NCBI GenBank assembly: GCA_045540635.1
Contig: JAZQHO010000087.1
Span: forward strand, 1 to 11,551
Origin: Limiplasma sp045540635
GTDB lineage: Bacteria > Bacillota > Clostridia > Christensenellales > Aristaeellaceae
Length of the DNA stretch: 11,551 nt
Direction of reading: 5' to 3'
The translations under genes and the position numbers were made by a program. The notes beneath the pieces were generated by a model. The model did not search any database and was not told where the DNA came from. It saw only the letters and a program-made list of their open reading frames with translations. Shown piece by piece: positions 1-7,042 of this stretch (positions are counted from its first letter, which is position 1; every line of letters begins with the position of its first letter).

Positions 1-3000
1 GCAACTGCGCCACCACCTATACCTGCGCACACTGTGGCCAGACCATGACCAACCCCACCGACCACGATGCCGCCTGCGGCACCGCCGGCCACTACAATTG
101 CGACGGTCAGGATCACGGCACGCCGGACTGCCAGACCGCCGGTCACTACAAGTGCGACGGCAACGCCCACAGCTGGTGCAATATCTGCGGCAAGGCCTAC
201 CAGTGCAACGGCAGCCACGGCGAGGGCGTGTGCAACAGCACCGCCGAACCCGATCCCGACAGCGTTACCATCAACATGGTGGTGTGGCACCCCGCACCCA
301 ACCGTTCCACCTCCACCACCCGTAGCTTCCCCAAGGGTACGGAGGTCACTTGCACCATCGTTTCCGTCAACGGCTGGCTGCCCGGCAGCGGTACCGCCAC
401 CTATACCTCCACCGACGGCACGCAGACCACCACATTGGATGTGGTGCGTCAGGAGACCAGCCCGGTGCAGTTTGTTGTCAGCTTCACTGCGGACTACAGC
501 GGCTCCATCGAATGGAATACCGCCGACTGGTACGGCAATGTGGGCGACTGGAGATTCGCCTTCAGCCCCGAAGGTACTGCCGTTTCCGCTGCTGCGACCG
601 CCGCTTCTGCCAAGGCAGTGCGCACGGCTTCCCGTCAGGCTGCCTCCCAGACGGTGGATACCACCGATGCCACCGAGGTGGGCACCTACAGCCTTACCGC
701 CGAGAACGGCTGGCAGCAGCTGATCCACGGCCTGCCCACCACCGATGCGGAGGGCAACCCCTACCTCTACTTTGTGGAGGAGATCGGCAGCGATGGCTAC
801 ATCGTCTCCTACGGCAACAACGGCGGCATTGCCCCCGACAGCGGCAGCGCCATCGTTATCACCAACGATAAGCCTGAGGATCAGGTGGACACCACCACCA
901 CCGATGTGGCGCTCCTCAAGCAGTGGGAGAATGCCTCCGACTACAAGCCGGAGAGCCTCACCTTCACCCTCACCCAGCAGGATGTGCTGAACAGCGGTGC
1001 GGCAGCCACGGAGCATACCATCACCGTGGATCTGACCCAGACCCCGCCTGCGGCCTCCTCAGACAGCCTGACGGCGCTGGGCGCAGCCATTGCTGTGACC
1101 CCCGCCACCGATGGTACCGACAGCTGGACGATGCAGTTGACCGGCCTGCCGGATACCCGAACCGTCAACGGCTCCGCGACCACCGATTATACCTACACCA
1201 TCGCCGAGCAGCCGGTGGAGGGCTTCACCTCCGCTGTTACCGGCGATGAGCAGCAGGGCTTTACCGTCACCAATACCCGCATCCTGACTTCCGCAGCCGT
1301 GGAGAAGGTGTGGGGCAGCGGTACGCCGGAGCAGAAGCCCGCTGTGACCATGACCCTCTGCCGCTATCTTGAGAAGGACGGCGTGCGGCTGGAGGAGACC
1401 GTCACCCTTGACGGCCTCACCAACCCCGTTACCCTCAACGGCAGCGAGCAGACCCCGTGGAACCACCAGTGGAGCGCTCTGCCTGCTTACGGCTCCATCA
1501 CCGGTCAGGTGAACGGCACTGAGACCACCCTTACCGGCGAATATGTGTACTTTGTTACCGAAGCGCCTGTGGAGGGCTACGATTCCGCCAGCGCACCCGC
1601 AGACGGTACGCTGGAGAACGGCAAAGTTACCTTCACCAACACGCCCACCGGCTTGAAGGTGGAAAAGCAATGGGGCGAAGGAGCAGCCAAGCAGACCATG
1701 CAGTTCAAGCTCTGGCGCAAGACCGTTCAGAGCGGCGGTACCGAGCCGGATCCCGGCGAGACCACCATCACCTGCCCCGGCTGCCAGCAGCCGATCACCG
1801 AGGGGGCCAGCGACCACGAAGCGGCAGCCTGCGGCACCTCCGGGCACTATGTGTGCGATGGCAAGAATCACGCAGCGGCTTCCTGTGGCGTAAGCGGACA
1901 TTATGCCTGCGACGGGCAGGATCATAACAGTTGCGCAAGCAGCAACACCTGCCCCAACTGTAATGCAACCATCAATGATGAAAAGGGCCATGCCGCCGAT
2001 TGCGGCTCATCGGGCCACTACACCTGTGATGGCAAAGACCATGGCGTATGCGGGCATTGCTTCGCCTATAACTGCGATGGCAAGGATCACAGCTGGTGCA
2101 GCCAGTGCTATGGAGGCGCTGTTTGTAAAGGCGGCCACGACTGGTGCAGCATTTGCGATCAGGGCTACCAGTGCAAGGGCGAGCATGGTGAGGGCATCTG
2201 CGACAGCGGCAGCGGCTCCACCACTTACACCTGTGCCCGCTGCAAGCAGACCATGACCACCGCCACCGACCACGATGCCCCCTGCGGCACCGATGGGCAC
2301 TACAACTGCGGCGACGGGCTGGATCACGGCACGGCAGATTGCCAGACCACCGGTCATTACAAGTGCGATGGCAATATCCACAGCTGGTGCAGCCTGTGCA
2401 ACGAAGGTTACCAGTGCAACGGCAACCACGGCGACGGCGTGTGCAACGGCACTTCCGGCGGCGAGACCACCGATACGGTGGATATCACCTTCGTTTCCCG
2501 CAACAGCTACAACGTGGATAACAGCTCCAAGGTGGATGAGGAAACGCATACCGAGACCGGGATCCCTGTTGGCGCAAGCGTCACCTGGCAGTTGACGGTG
2601 GATTACCCCAACGGCAATACCGGCTGGGCCCCCGCGTGGGAACCCACTTTCACCTACAATGGTCAGGTGTACAAGGCGATCGGTGCGTACGATAACAGCA
2701 TCGGCAGAACGGTATTTACTGTCACCTTCCCGGCCAGCGTATCCGAAACGGTCACGCTGGTGATCGGCAACAGCTGGCAGCAGGCCACCATGAGCCACAG
2801 CATCTCCTATACCGCAGCCACCGCATCTGCCGCCTCCGCCAAATCCACCGGCAGCAGCGGCATCCGCATCGTCTCCCGTGCAACCGCCTCCGAGATCGTG
2901 GATACCACCGGCGCAACGGAAGTGGGCACCTACAGCCTCACCGAAGAGAACAACTGGCAGCAGATCATCTACGCACTGCCCGCTGCCGATGAGAACGGCA

Positions 3001-6000
3001 ACGCCTACCTCTACTTTGTAGAGGAGATCGATGCAGACGGCTACATCGTTTCCTATCAGAACAACGGCGGCATCGCCCCCGACAGCGGCAATGCCATCGT
3101 CATCATCAACAACAAGCCCGATGATGTGATCACCGAGACCACCACCGGCGTGAGCCTGACCAAGCAGTGGGTGGGTACCTACCGCCCGGACAGCCTCACC
3201 TTCCGGCTCACCGGGCAGGATGCGCTGAACAGCGGCGCGGCTCCTACCGAGCATGTGATCACTGTGGATCTGACCCAGACCCCGCCCCAGGCCGTCTCCG
3301 ACAGCCTTGCGGCACTGGGCGCAGCCATCACCGTTACCCCCGCCGGGGACGGTACCGACAGCTGGACGATGCAGATCTCCGGCCTGCCGGATCAGCGCCT
3401 TGTCAACGGTACTCCTGCGGCGGACTACACCTACACCATCACCGAGGATGAGGGCGCTGGCTACACCGCCTCCGTCACCGGCGATGAGCAGCAGGGCTTT
3501 ACCGCCACCAACACCACCACCAAGCTGGAGGTGGAAAAGAAGTGGATGGATGAAGGCGATGCCACCGACAGCATCCAGTTTGAGCTGTACCGGATCAAGA
3601 CGCCCGTAGGCGGCGGCTCCGAAGAGCCCGACCAGCCGGAGGAGCCCGAAGAGCCGGACGAGCCCACCCCCGTGGATGTGACTTACACCTTCGAGATCTC
3701 GGTCATGAACGGCAACAGCCCCTTCGTGCTGGATCGGGTGCAGCGCACCTTCAAGTCCAACGAGTACATCGTCTGGCAGCCCACCTACGCCATGACCCTC
3801 GATCAGGAGACCGAGGACGATCTCATGTGGCGGCCCACCTATCATCCCACCGGCGGCACCGTCACCTCCGATGCAGGCGATACCTACACCGTGGTGGAGG
3901 ATGGCGCAACGTATCGTCCCTTCGGCTACAGCATCGATCTGGGGCTGGCGGGCGAAACCGGCAAGACCGTCACATGGATGGTGAACGGCTGGTACTGGGG
4001 CAACACCAATACCGAGGGTAACGGTCTGGCAGACGACTGGACGCATCAGTTCCAGACCACCACCGCCTCTGCCTATGCAGGCCGCAGCGCCTCCGGCGGC
4101 GAGCTGGTGGGCACCTACACCCTCAGCGCCGAAAACGGCTGGCGCATGGCCTTCACTCAGGCGGATATCCCGCTGGCGGCGGACGATGCCTACGTCTATA
4201 CCTACTACGTCAAGGAAGTGGGCATGGACGGCTACACCATCGTGTACGACAACAATGAGGGCATCAGCTCCGGCACCATCACCATCACCAACAGCAAGGA
4301 TGATGTGATCACCGAGACCACCACCGACCTGACCCTTGCCAAGCAGTGGGTAGGCGCAGCGGATTACAAGCCGCAGAGCCTTACCTTCCGCCTTACCCAG
4401 CAGGATACGGTGGATGCGGCAGCGGCTCCCGCCGAGCATGCCATCACCGTGGATCTGACCCAGACCCCGCCTCAGGCTGTCTCCGACAGCCTTGCGGCGC
4501 TGGGCGCAGCCATCACCGTCACCCCCGCCGGGGACGGTTCCGACGGCTGGGTGATGCAGATCACCGGCCTGCCGGATACCCGCGCCGTCAACGGCACCAA
4601 TACCTGCGATTACTCCTACACCATCACCGAGGATGCTGCGGAGGGCTTCACCTCCACCATCACCGGCGATGAGCACAGCGGCTTTACCGCCGTCAACGAG
4701 CGCATCACCACCAACGCAACGGTGGAGAAGCGCTGGGCGGACGGTACGCCCGATGCAAAGCCCGCCGTCACCATGACCCTGTACCGCTACATTGCGCAGG
4801 AAAACAGCAATGTGGGCATGCAGGTGGCGCTGGACGGCATCCAGAACCCCGTCACGCTGGATGGCAGCGAGACGGTGCCCTGGCACTACACGTGGACGGG
4901 GCTTCCCGCCTACGGCAGCCTTACCTACGAGTTGAACGGGCAGACCACCACCCTCACCGGCGAGTACACCTACTATGTGCAGGAGACCCCGGTGGACGGC
5001 TACGATCAGGCCAGCGCCCCCGAAGGCGGCGAGCTGGATGCGGATGGCAGGGTGGTCATCACCAACACGCCCTCTGTGCTCTATGTGCAGAAGCAGTGGG
5101 CAGGCTACACCGCCGAGGAGGCGGGGGACTACACCGTGGCTTTGCTTCTGACCAATGCGGCGGGCGAGACCATGGATCCCGCCCTCTACAACACCGGCAA
5201 GTCCTCCATGACCATGAACGGTCAGCAGCACTGCTTCGAAGTGCCCTATGGCGAGACCGTTCCCTTCCGCGGGCTGCCCGCCGGTGACTATACCGTTACC
5301 GAGCTGGCATGGCGCAGCGGCGAGGGCGCATGGCAGATCATCGAGGATCCCGCCAAGCTGGAGTGGAAGGTGGAGAACGGCACCGTCACCATGCCGGAGA
5401 GCATTTCCGAGGATGGCGAGACCGTTACCGTTACCAACACCAGACGCACCCAGCTGAGGGTGGAAAAGATCTGGGGCGAAGGCACCACGGAAAAGACCAT
5501 GCAGTTTACCCTCTGGCGCAGGCTGGCGGGGGGCAGCACCGAACCCGACGAGCCCAAGATCACCTGCCCCAAGTGCAAGGTGGAGGTGGCCTCCCAGACG
5601 GCGCACCTGCTGCTGTGCGGGCACTATACCTGCGAGACCGGCTACGATGCCGCCCAGCACGTGCCCTGCGCCTGCGGCGAGAGCTTCATCTGCCAGAGCG
5701 GTCACAGCGATTGCGAGGAGCCGGTTGTCACCATTCAGTGCTCCGGCTGCGAACAGCCCATCACCGAGGGCGACCCGGCCCACGGCGCTGCGGAGTGCGG
5801 CACCCAAGGCCACTACATCTGCAAGGGCGACCACGGCGTGTGCGGCACCTGCGGCCAGCGCCTGTGCAACGGCGAGGATCACAACATCTGCGGCGGCACG
5901 GAAGCGGAGCTGGTAACGGTAACATTCCGCATCAGCGACCCGTGGGGCGGTGTGGAAAGCGAAGCTGTTCGTACCTTTGCCAAGGGCACACAGGTACAGT

Positions 6001-6974
6001 GGACGGTGTACGAGAACAACAACGAGTACTATTCCGTCACGATCAACAGCGTCACTTACGGCAGCCAGAATCCGGCAGACGAGATCAACGATACCAACCA
6101 TGCCGATGGCCGCCACTTCCGCTACACCATCACCATCGATGAGAACACGCTGGTGCAGGCTGTGCTGAACAACAATACCGACTGGCAGTTCACCCACAGC
6201 TTCGAGCCGGAGGGGGTCGCAGGCAAGTCCGCCTCCACCCCGCGCACGGCTCCCATCCGTACCGCCTCCCGCGCTTCCGAAACCGTGGATACCACCGGTG
6301 CCGAAAACCTTGGCACCTACACCCTCAGCGCTGAAAACGGCTGGCAGCAGATCATCTATGATCTGCCTGCCGCAGACGGAAGCGGCGTGCTCTACGAGTA
6401 CTTCGTGGAGGAACTGAACGCTGAGGAGTATGAGGTCTCCTACGGCGGCGGCAACGCCCCGGACGGCGAGCCCATCACCATCACCAACAACAAGCCTGTG
6501 GTTCCCACCGTTGAGCTGACGGTGAACAAGACATGGCTGGATGCCGACGGCGCTGCCGCGGCTGCCCCCAACTACGCCGTGCATTACGAATTGTGGGCGG
6601 TGGGCGGTCAGGAGCCCATTACCAGAGGTGTGCTCAACCGGGATAACAACTGGTCGGCCACCCATACCGGGCTGGATGCCTCCGGCACCTACTATGTGGT
6701 GGAATACTCCGTGCTCAGCGGCTCCACCGAGATGATGAACCACTACGATACCACCTACCGCACCGGCGGCGGTCAGCCGCAGACCGAGCCTGCACAGGCT
6801 GCGGCAAATGGCGGTACGGTCACGATCACCAACCAGCTCAAGTCCACCTTCACCCTGCCGGAGACCGGCGGCGTGGGCACCCATCTGTATACGGGCGCAG
6901 GCGTTGTGCTTATCTGCATCGCGCTTTCGCTTCTGTATAAAGGAAACAAAGGGAAAAGGAGGGCAGATGCATAA
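1..6974 (+). CDS. Giant LPETG-anchored multi-Cna_B adhesin with Cys-rich guest inserts, 5' partial
   Basis: This is a wall-anchored surface protein, probably the tip or ancillary adhesin of the pilus encoded just downstream. The frame is open from base 3, and residues before the first in-window ATG (45) match the internal Cys-rich module near 2226, so the true start is upstream. Visible order: split Cna_B (3-884), Cna_B A-type (885-1280), B-type (1281-1652), split (1653-3125), A-type (3126-3521), split (3522-4304), A-type (4305-4703), B-type (4704-5075), another Cna_B (5076-5450), split (5451-6509), last Cna_B (6510-6854), then LPETG, a membrane helix and a basic tail. Most domains keep the Lys in VxKxW, a Glu in the YxVxE strand and an Asn in the final ITN strand, as expected for self-formed isopeptide bonds. 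The ligand is unknown. A signal peptide or thioester domain, if present, lies outside the window. Confidence 0.93.
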   Translation, partial: NCATTYTCAHCGQTMTNPTDHDAACGTAGHYNCDGQDHGTPDCQTAGHYKCDGNAHSWCNICGKAYQCNGSHGEGVCNSTAEPDPDSVTINMVVWHPAPNRSTSTTRSFPKGTEVTCTIVSVNGWLPGSGTATYTSTDGTQTTTLDVVRQETSPVQFVVSFTADYSGSIEWNTADWYGNVGDWRFAFSPEGTAVSAAATAASAKAVRTASRQAASQTVDTTDATEVGTYSLTAENGWQQLIHGLPTTDAEGNPYLYFVEEIGSDGYIVSYGNNGGIAPDSGSAIVITNDKPEDQVDTTTTDVALLKQWENASDYKPESLTFTLTQQDVLNSGAAATEHTITVDLTQTPPAASSDSLTALGAAIAVTPATDGTDSWTMQLTGLPDTRTVNGSATTDYTYTIAEQPVEGFTSAVTGDEQQGFTVTNTRILTSAAVEKVWGSGTPEQKPAVTMTLCRYLEKDGVRLEETVTLDGLTNPVTLNGSEQTPWNHQWSALPAYGSITGQVNGTETTLTGEYVYFVTEAPVEGYDSASAPADGTLENGKVTFTNTPTGLKVEKQWGEGAAKQTMQFKLWRKTVQSGGTEPDPGETTITCPGCQQPITEGASDHEAAACGTSGHYVCDGKNHAAASCGVSGHYACDGQDHNSCASSNTCPNCNATINDEKGHAADCGSSGHYTCDGKDHGVCGHCFAYNCDGKDHSWCSQCYGGAVCKGGHDWCSICDQGYQCKGEHGEGICDSGSGSTTYTCARCKQTMTTATDHDAPCGTDGHYNCGDGLDHGTADCQTTGHYKCDGNIHSWCSLCNEGYQCNGNHGDGVCNGTSGGETTDTVDITFVSRNSYNVDNSSKVDEETHTETGIPVGASVTWQLTVDYPNGNTGWAPAWEPTFTYNGQVYKAIGAYDNSIGRTVFTVTFPASVSETVTLVIGNSWQQATMSHSISYTAATASAASAKSTGSSGIRIVSRATASEIVDTTGATEVGTYSLTEENNWQQIIYALPAADENGNAYLYFVEEIDADGYIVSYQNNGGIAPDSGNAIVIINNKPDDVITETTTGVSLTKQWVGTYRPDSLTFRLTGQDALNSGAAPTEHVITVDLTQTPPQAVSDSLAALGAAITVTPAGDGTDSWTMQISGLPDQRLVNGTPAADYTYTITEDEGAGYTASVTGDEQQGFTATNTTTKLEVEKKWMDEGDATDSIQFELYRIKTPVGGGSEEPDQPEEPEEPDEPTPVDVTYTFEISVMNGNSPFVLDRVQRTFKSNEYIVWQPTYAMTLDQETEDDLMWRPTYHPTGGTVTSDAGDTYTVVEDGATYRPFGYSIDLGLAGETGKTVTWMVNGWYWGNTNTEGNGLADDWTHQFQTTTASAYAGRSASGGELVGTYTLSAENGWRMAFTQADIPLAADDAYVYTYYVKEVGMDGYTIVYDNNEGISSGTITITNSKDDVITETTTDLTLAKQWVGAADYKPQSLTFRLTQQDTVDAAAAPAEHAITVDLTQTPPQAVSDSLAALGAAITVTPAGDGSDGWVMQITGLPDTRAVNGTNTCDYSYTITEDAAEGFTSTITGDEHSGFTAVNERITTNATVEKRWADGTPDAKPAVTMTLYRYIAQENSNVGMQVALDGIQNPVTLDGSETVPWHYTWTGLPAYGSLTYELNGQTTTLTGEYTYYVQETPVDGYDQASAPEGGELDADGRVVITNTPSVLYVQKQWAGYTAEEAGDYTVALLLTNAAGETMDPALYNTGKSSMTMNGQQHCFEVPYGETVPFRGLPAGDYTVTELAWRSGEGAWQIIEDPAKLEWKVENGTVTMPESISEDGETVTVTNTRRTQLRVEKIWGEGTTEKTMQFTLWRRLAGGSTEPDEPKITCPKCKVEVASQTAHLLLCGHYTCETGYDAAQHVPCACGESFICQSGHSDCEEPVVTIQCSGCEQPITEGDPAHGAAECGTQGHYICKGDHGVCGTCGQRLCNGEDHNICGGTEAELVTVTFRISDPWGGVESEAVRTFAKGTQVQWTVYENNNEYYSVTINSVTYGSQNPADEINDTNHADGRHFRYTITIDENTLVQAVLNNNTDWQFTHSFEPEGVAGKSASTPRTAPIRTASRASETVDTTGAENLGTYTLSAENGWQQIIYDLPAADGSGVLYEYFVEELNAEEYEVSYGGGNAPDGEPITITNNKPVVPTVELTVNKTWLDADGAAAAAPNYAVHYELWAVGGQEPITRGVLNRDNNWSATHTGLDASGTYYVVEYSVLSGSTEMMNHYDTTYRTGGGQPQTEPAQAAANGGTVTITNQLKSTFTLPETGGVGTHLYTGAGVVLICIALSLLYKGNKGKRRADA
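3..239 (+). other. Cys/His-rich module block A (partial)
   Basis: Eleven cysteines are visible in about 79 residues. Two motif types alternate: CGTxGHYxCDG followed by a His, and CxxC-x5-CNG-x-H ending in GVC. The pattern resembles metal-binding knuckles, but disulfides are equally possible from sequence alone. The segment 18-239 aligns along its whole length with 2226-2450, with one extra codon there. Confidence 0.8.
3..884 (+). other. Split Cna_B domain 0: C-terminal half plus its guest insert (5' end missing)
   Basis: The visible part starts inside a Cys-rich block (3-239), continues into a beta-type guest domain (about 264-575, with W-rich segments), then an Ala/Ser/Thr linker with the phrase VDTT, then the second half of a Cna_B domain from VGTYSL at 678. 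That half has AENGW, the YFVEE strand with the presumed isopeptide Glu, and the closing VITN strand. The matching first half (VEKxWGEG...LWR in the other copies) must lie upstream. The order is the same as in the split domains at 1653 and 5451. Confidence 0.75.
885..1280 (+). repeat. Cna_B domain, A-type copy 1
   Basis: This is a complete Cna_B-like domain within the adhesin. It opens with LLKQW (presumed isopeptide Lys at 918-920), has a YTIAE strand (Glu) and ends in VTNTR (Asn at 1272-1274). It is a close paralogue of the copies at 3126 and 4305, sharing the phrases TVDLTQTPP, LGAAI and GLPD. Confidence 0.8.
1281..1652 (+). repeat. Cna_B domain, B-type copy 1
   Basis: This Cna_B domain begins at AAVEKVWGSGTP and ends at FTNTPTG. 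It shares a distinctive layout with the copy at 4704: KPAVTMTL, NPVTL, SE-x-x-PW, LPAYGS, TTLTGEY and EGYD-x-ASAP. The isopeptide triad is predicted as Lys of VEK, Glu of the YFVTE strand and Asn of FTN. Confidence 0.78.
1653..3125 (+). other. Split Cna_B domain with a 400-residue guest insert
   Basis: The first half (1653-1721) runs from LKVEKQWGEG to the strand ending LWRK. The second half starts at VGTYSL (2922) with the AENGW-like segment, the YFVEE strand and a final IINN strand. In an ordinary Cna_B domain these two strands are joined by a short hairpin. Here the loop (1722-2921) holds an acidic linker, Cys-rich block B, a beta-type domain (2475-2810) and an Ala/Ser-rich linker. The Lys, Glu and Asn expected for the isopeptide bond remain on the scaffold, so the host domain is probably folded around its guest. 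Confidence 0.72.
1773..2444 (+). other. Cys/His-rich module block B (largest)
   Basis: By eye count there are 31 cysteines in 224 residues. Several units share the Cys that closes one with the CxxC that opens the next, for example CSQC, then CKGGHDWC, then CSIC, then CKGEHGEGIC. GHYxC(D)G occurs five times. Each unit carries one or two His. The regular spacing supports tandem small metal- or disulfide-stabilised knuckles; I do not recognise a named family. Confidence 0.8.
3126..3521 (+). repeat. Cna_B domain, A-type copy 2
   Basis: The domain runs from VITETTTGVSLTKQW (presumed Lys at 3162-3164) to ATNTTT (presumed Asn at 3510-3512). Bases 3261-3359 match 4446-4544 with six mismatches by eye, five of them synonymous, pointing to recent duplication or gene conversion between copies. 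Confidence 0.8.
3522..4304 (+). other. Split Cna_B domain with a guest insert lacking the Cys block
   Basis: The scaffold halves are 3522-3593 (KLEVEKKW to LYR) and 4107-4304 (VGTYTLSAENGW to ITITNS). The 171-residue insert between them has no cysteine. It starts with a Glu/Pro-rich linker (EEP and DEP repeats, about 3618-3670) and then carries a single Trp/Tyr-rich beta-type domain (about 3672-4055), related in outline to the guests at 264, 2475 and 5910 through an RTF-K motif, a VxW strand and a final W-x-H-x-F. A short linker, ASAYAGRSASGGE, leads back into the scaffold. Confidence 0.7.
4305..4703 (+). repeat. Cna_B domain, A-type copy 3
   Basis: This A-type copy has Lys in LAKQW (4341-4343), Glu in the YTITE strand and Asn in AVNER (4695-4697). 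Like copy 2 it begins with VITETTT directly after a split domain, which suggests that split domain plus A-type domain was duplicated as one unit. Confidence 0.8.
4704..5075 (+). repeat. Cna_B domain, B-type copy 2
   Basis: Paralogue of the domain at 1281-1652, following an A-type copy in the same order. It runs from ATVEKRWADGTP to VITNTPS and shares LPAYGS, TTLTGEY and VDGYD-x-ASAP with the first copy. The triad residues Lys (VEK), Glu (YYVQE) and Asn (ITN) are present. Confidence 0.78.
5076..5450 (+). other. Cna_B-like domain, divergent single copy
   Basis: The domain opens with VLYVQKQW and ends with VTVTNTR. The middle holds GLPAGDYTVTELAW, the usual Glu-bearing strand, and a long loop with WKVENGTVTMPES. 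It is longer than the A and B types and has no second copy in the window. One lone Cys (in QQHCFEV) lies outside the Cys-rich blocks. Confidence 0.72.
5451..6509 (+). other. Split Cna_B domain with a 262-residue guest insert
   Basis: Scaffold halves are 5451-5522 (RVEKIWGEG to LWRR) and 6309-6509 (LGTYTLSAENGWQ to ITITNNKP). The insert holds Cys-rich block C, a beta-type domain (5910-6209: VTFRI, RTFAKGTQVQW, W-x-FTHSF) and an Ala/Ser/Thr/Arg linker ending in VDTTG. It repeats the order of the split domains at the window start and at 1653, but its Cys block is about half the length of block B. Confidence 0.72.
5565..5891 (+). other. Cys/His-rich module block C
   Basis: By eye count there are 16 cysteines in 109 residues. 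The block opens with CPKC, contains a degenerate LLLCGHYTC unit and a CACGESFICQSGH unit, then restarts with CSGC, CGTQGHYICKGDH and CGTCGQRLCNGEDH. The second part (from about 5738) resembles the opening of block B (CPGCQQPITEG versus CSGCEQPITEG). The first part is more diverged. Confidence 0.78.
6510..6854 (+). other. Last Cna_B-like domain before the wall anchor
   Basis: The domain begins VELTVNKTWLDADG (Lys of VNK) and has the YYVVEYS strand (Glu) and a closing VTITNQ strand (Asn). A Pro/Gln/Gly-rich loop (GGGQPQTEPAQ) lies before the last strand. It forms the membrane-proximal module joined directly to the sorting signal. Confidence 0.75.
6855..6971 (+). other. LPETG cell-wall sorting signal of the giant adhesin
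   Basis: LPETGG is followed by a hydrophobic stretch (AGVVLICIALSLLY) and a positively charged tail (KGNKGKRR). This is the canonical tripartite signal for sortase cleavage between Thr and Gly. The motif is identical to that of the major pilin next door, so the class C sortase could act on both. Confidence 0.95.
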
Positions 6975-7027
6975 TCGGCTTTTCCACATTCCCTGAAGGT
7001 TCAATATGGTACCCAAGAAAAAAACAG

Positions 7028-7033
7028 AAAGGA
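7028..7033 (+). promoter_or_regulatory. Ribosome binding site of the major pilin
   Basis: AAAGGA lies 9 bases before the ATG at 7043. The next in-frame ATG (7052, giving MKKLVSL) would sit 18 bases away, so 7043 is the better start although the signal peptide works with either. The 68-base gap after the adhesin stop shows no hairpin terminator, so co-transcription with the adhesin is possible. Confidence 0.6.
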
Positions 7034-7042
7034 ACAACTACC

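Noticed and set aside
45..47. ATG at 45 as the start of the giant adhesin
   Set aside because: The frame is open to the window edge, the residues before it (NCATTYTCAHCGQT) match the internal Cys-rich module near 2226, and no signal peptide or ribosome binding site is present.
1773..2444. CRISPR-like or non-coding tandem repeat in the Cys-rich region
   Set aside because: The repeats are irregular, in frame and conserved at protein level, so they are coding modules.
6980..7007. Possible promoter (TTTTCC, 16 bases, CAATAT) before the major pilin
   Set aside because: Both boxes match the consensus poorly and the gap to the upstream gene is only 68 bases; not enough to call.
2007..7037. Very long - strand open frame (1676 codons), with others at 7001-8665 and 9077-10864
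   Set aside because: They lie opposite genes with clear domains and motifs; third-position GC bias keeps antisense stops rare. Their products are Gly/Ala/Val/His-rich without recognisable motifs or ribosome binding sites.
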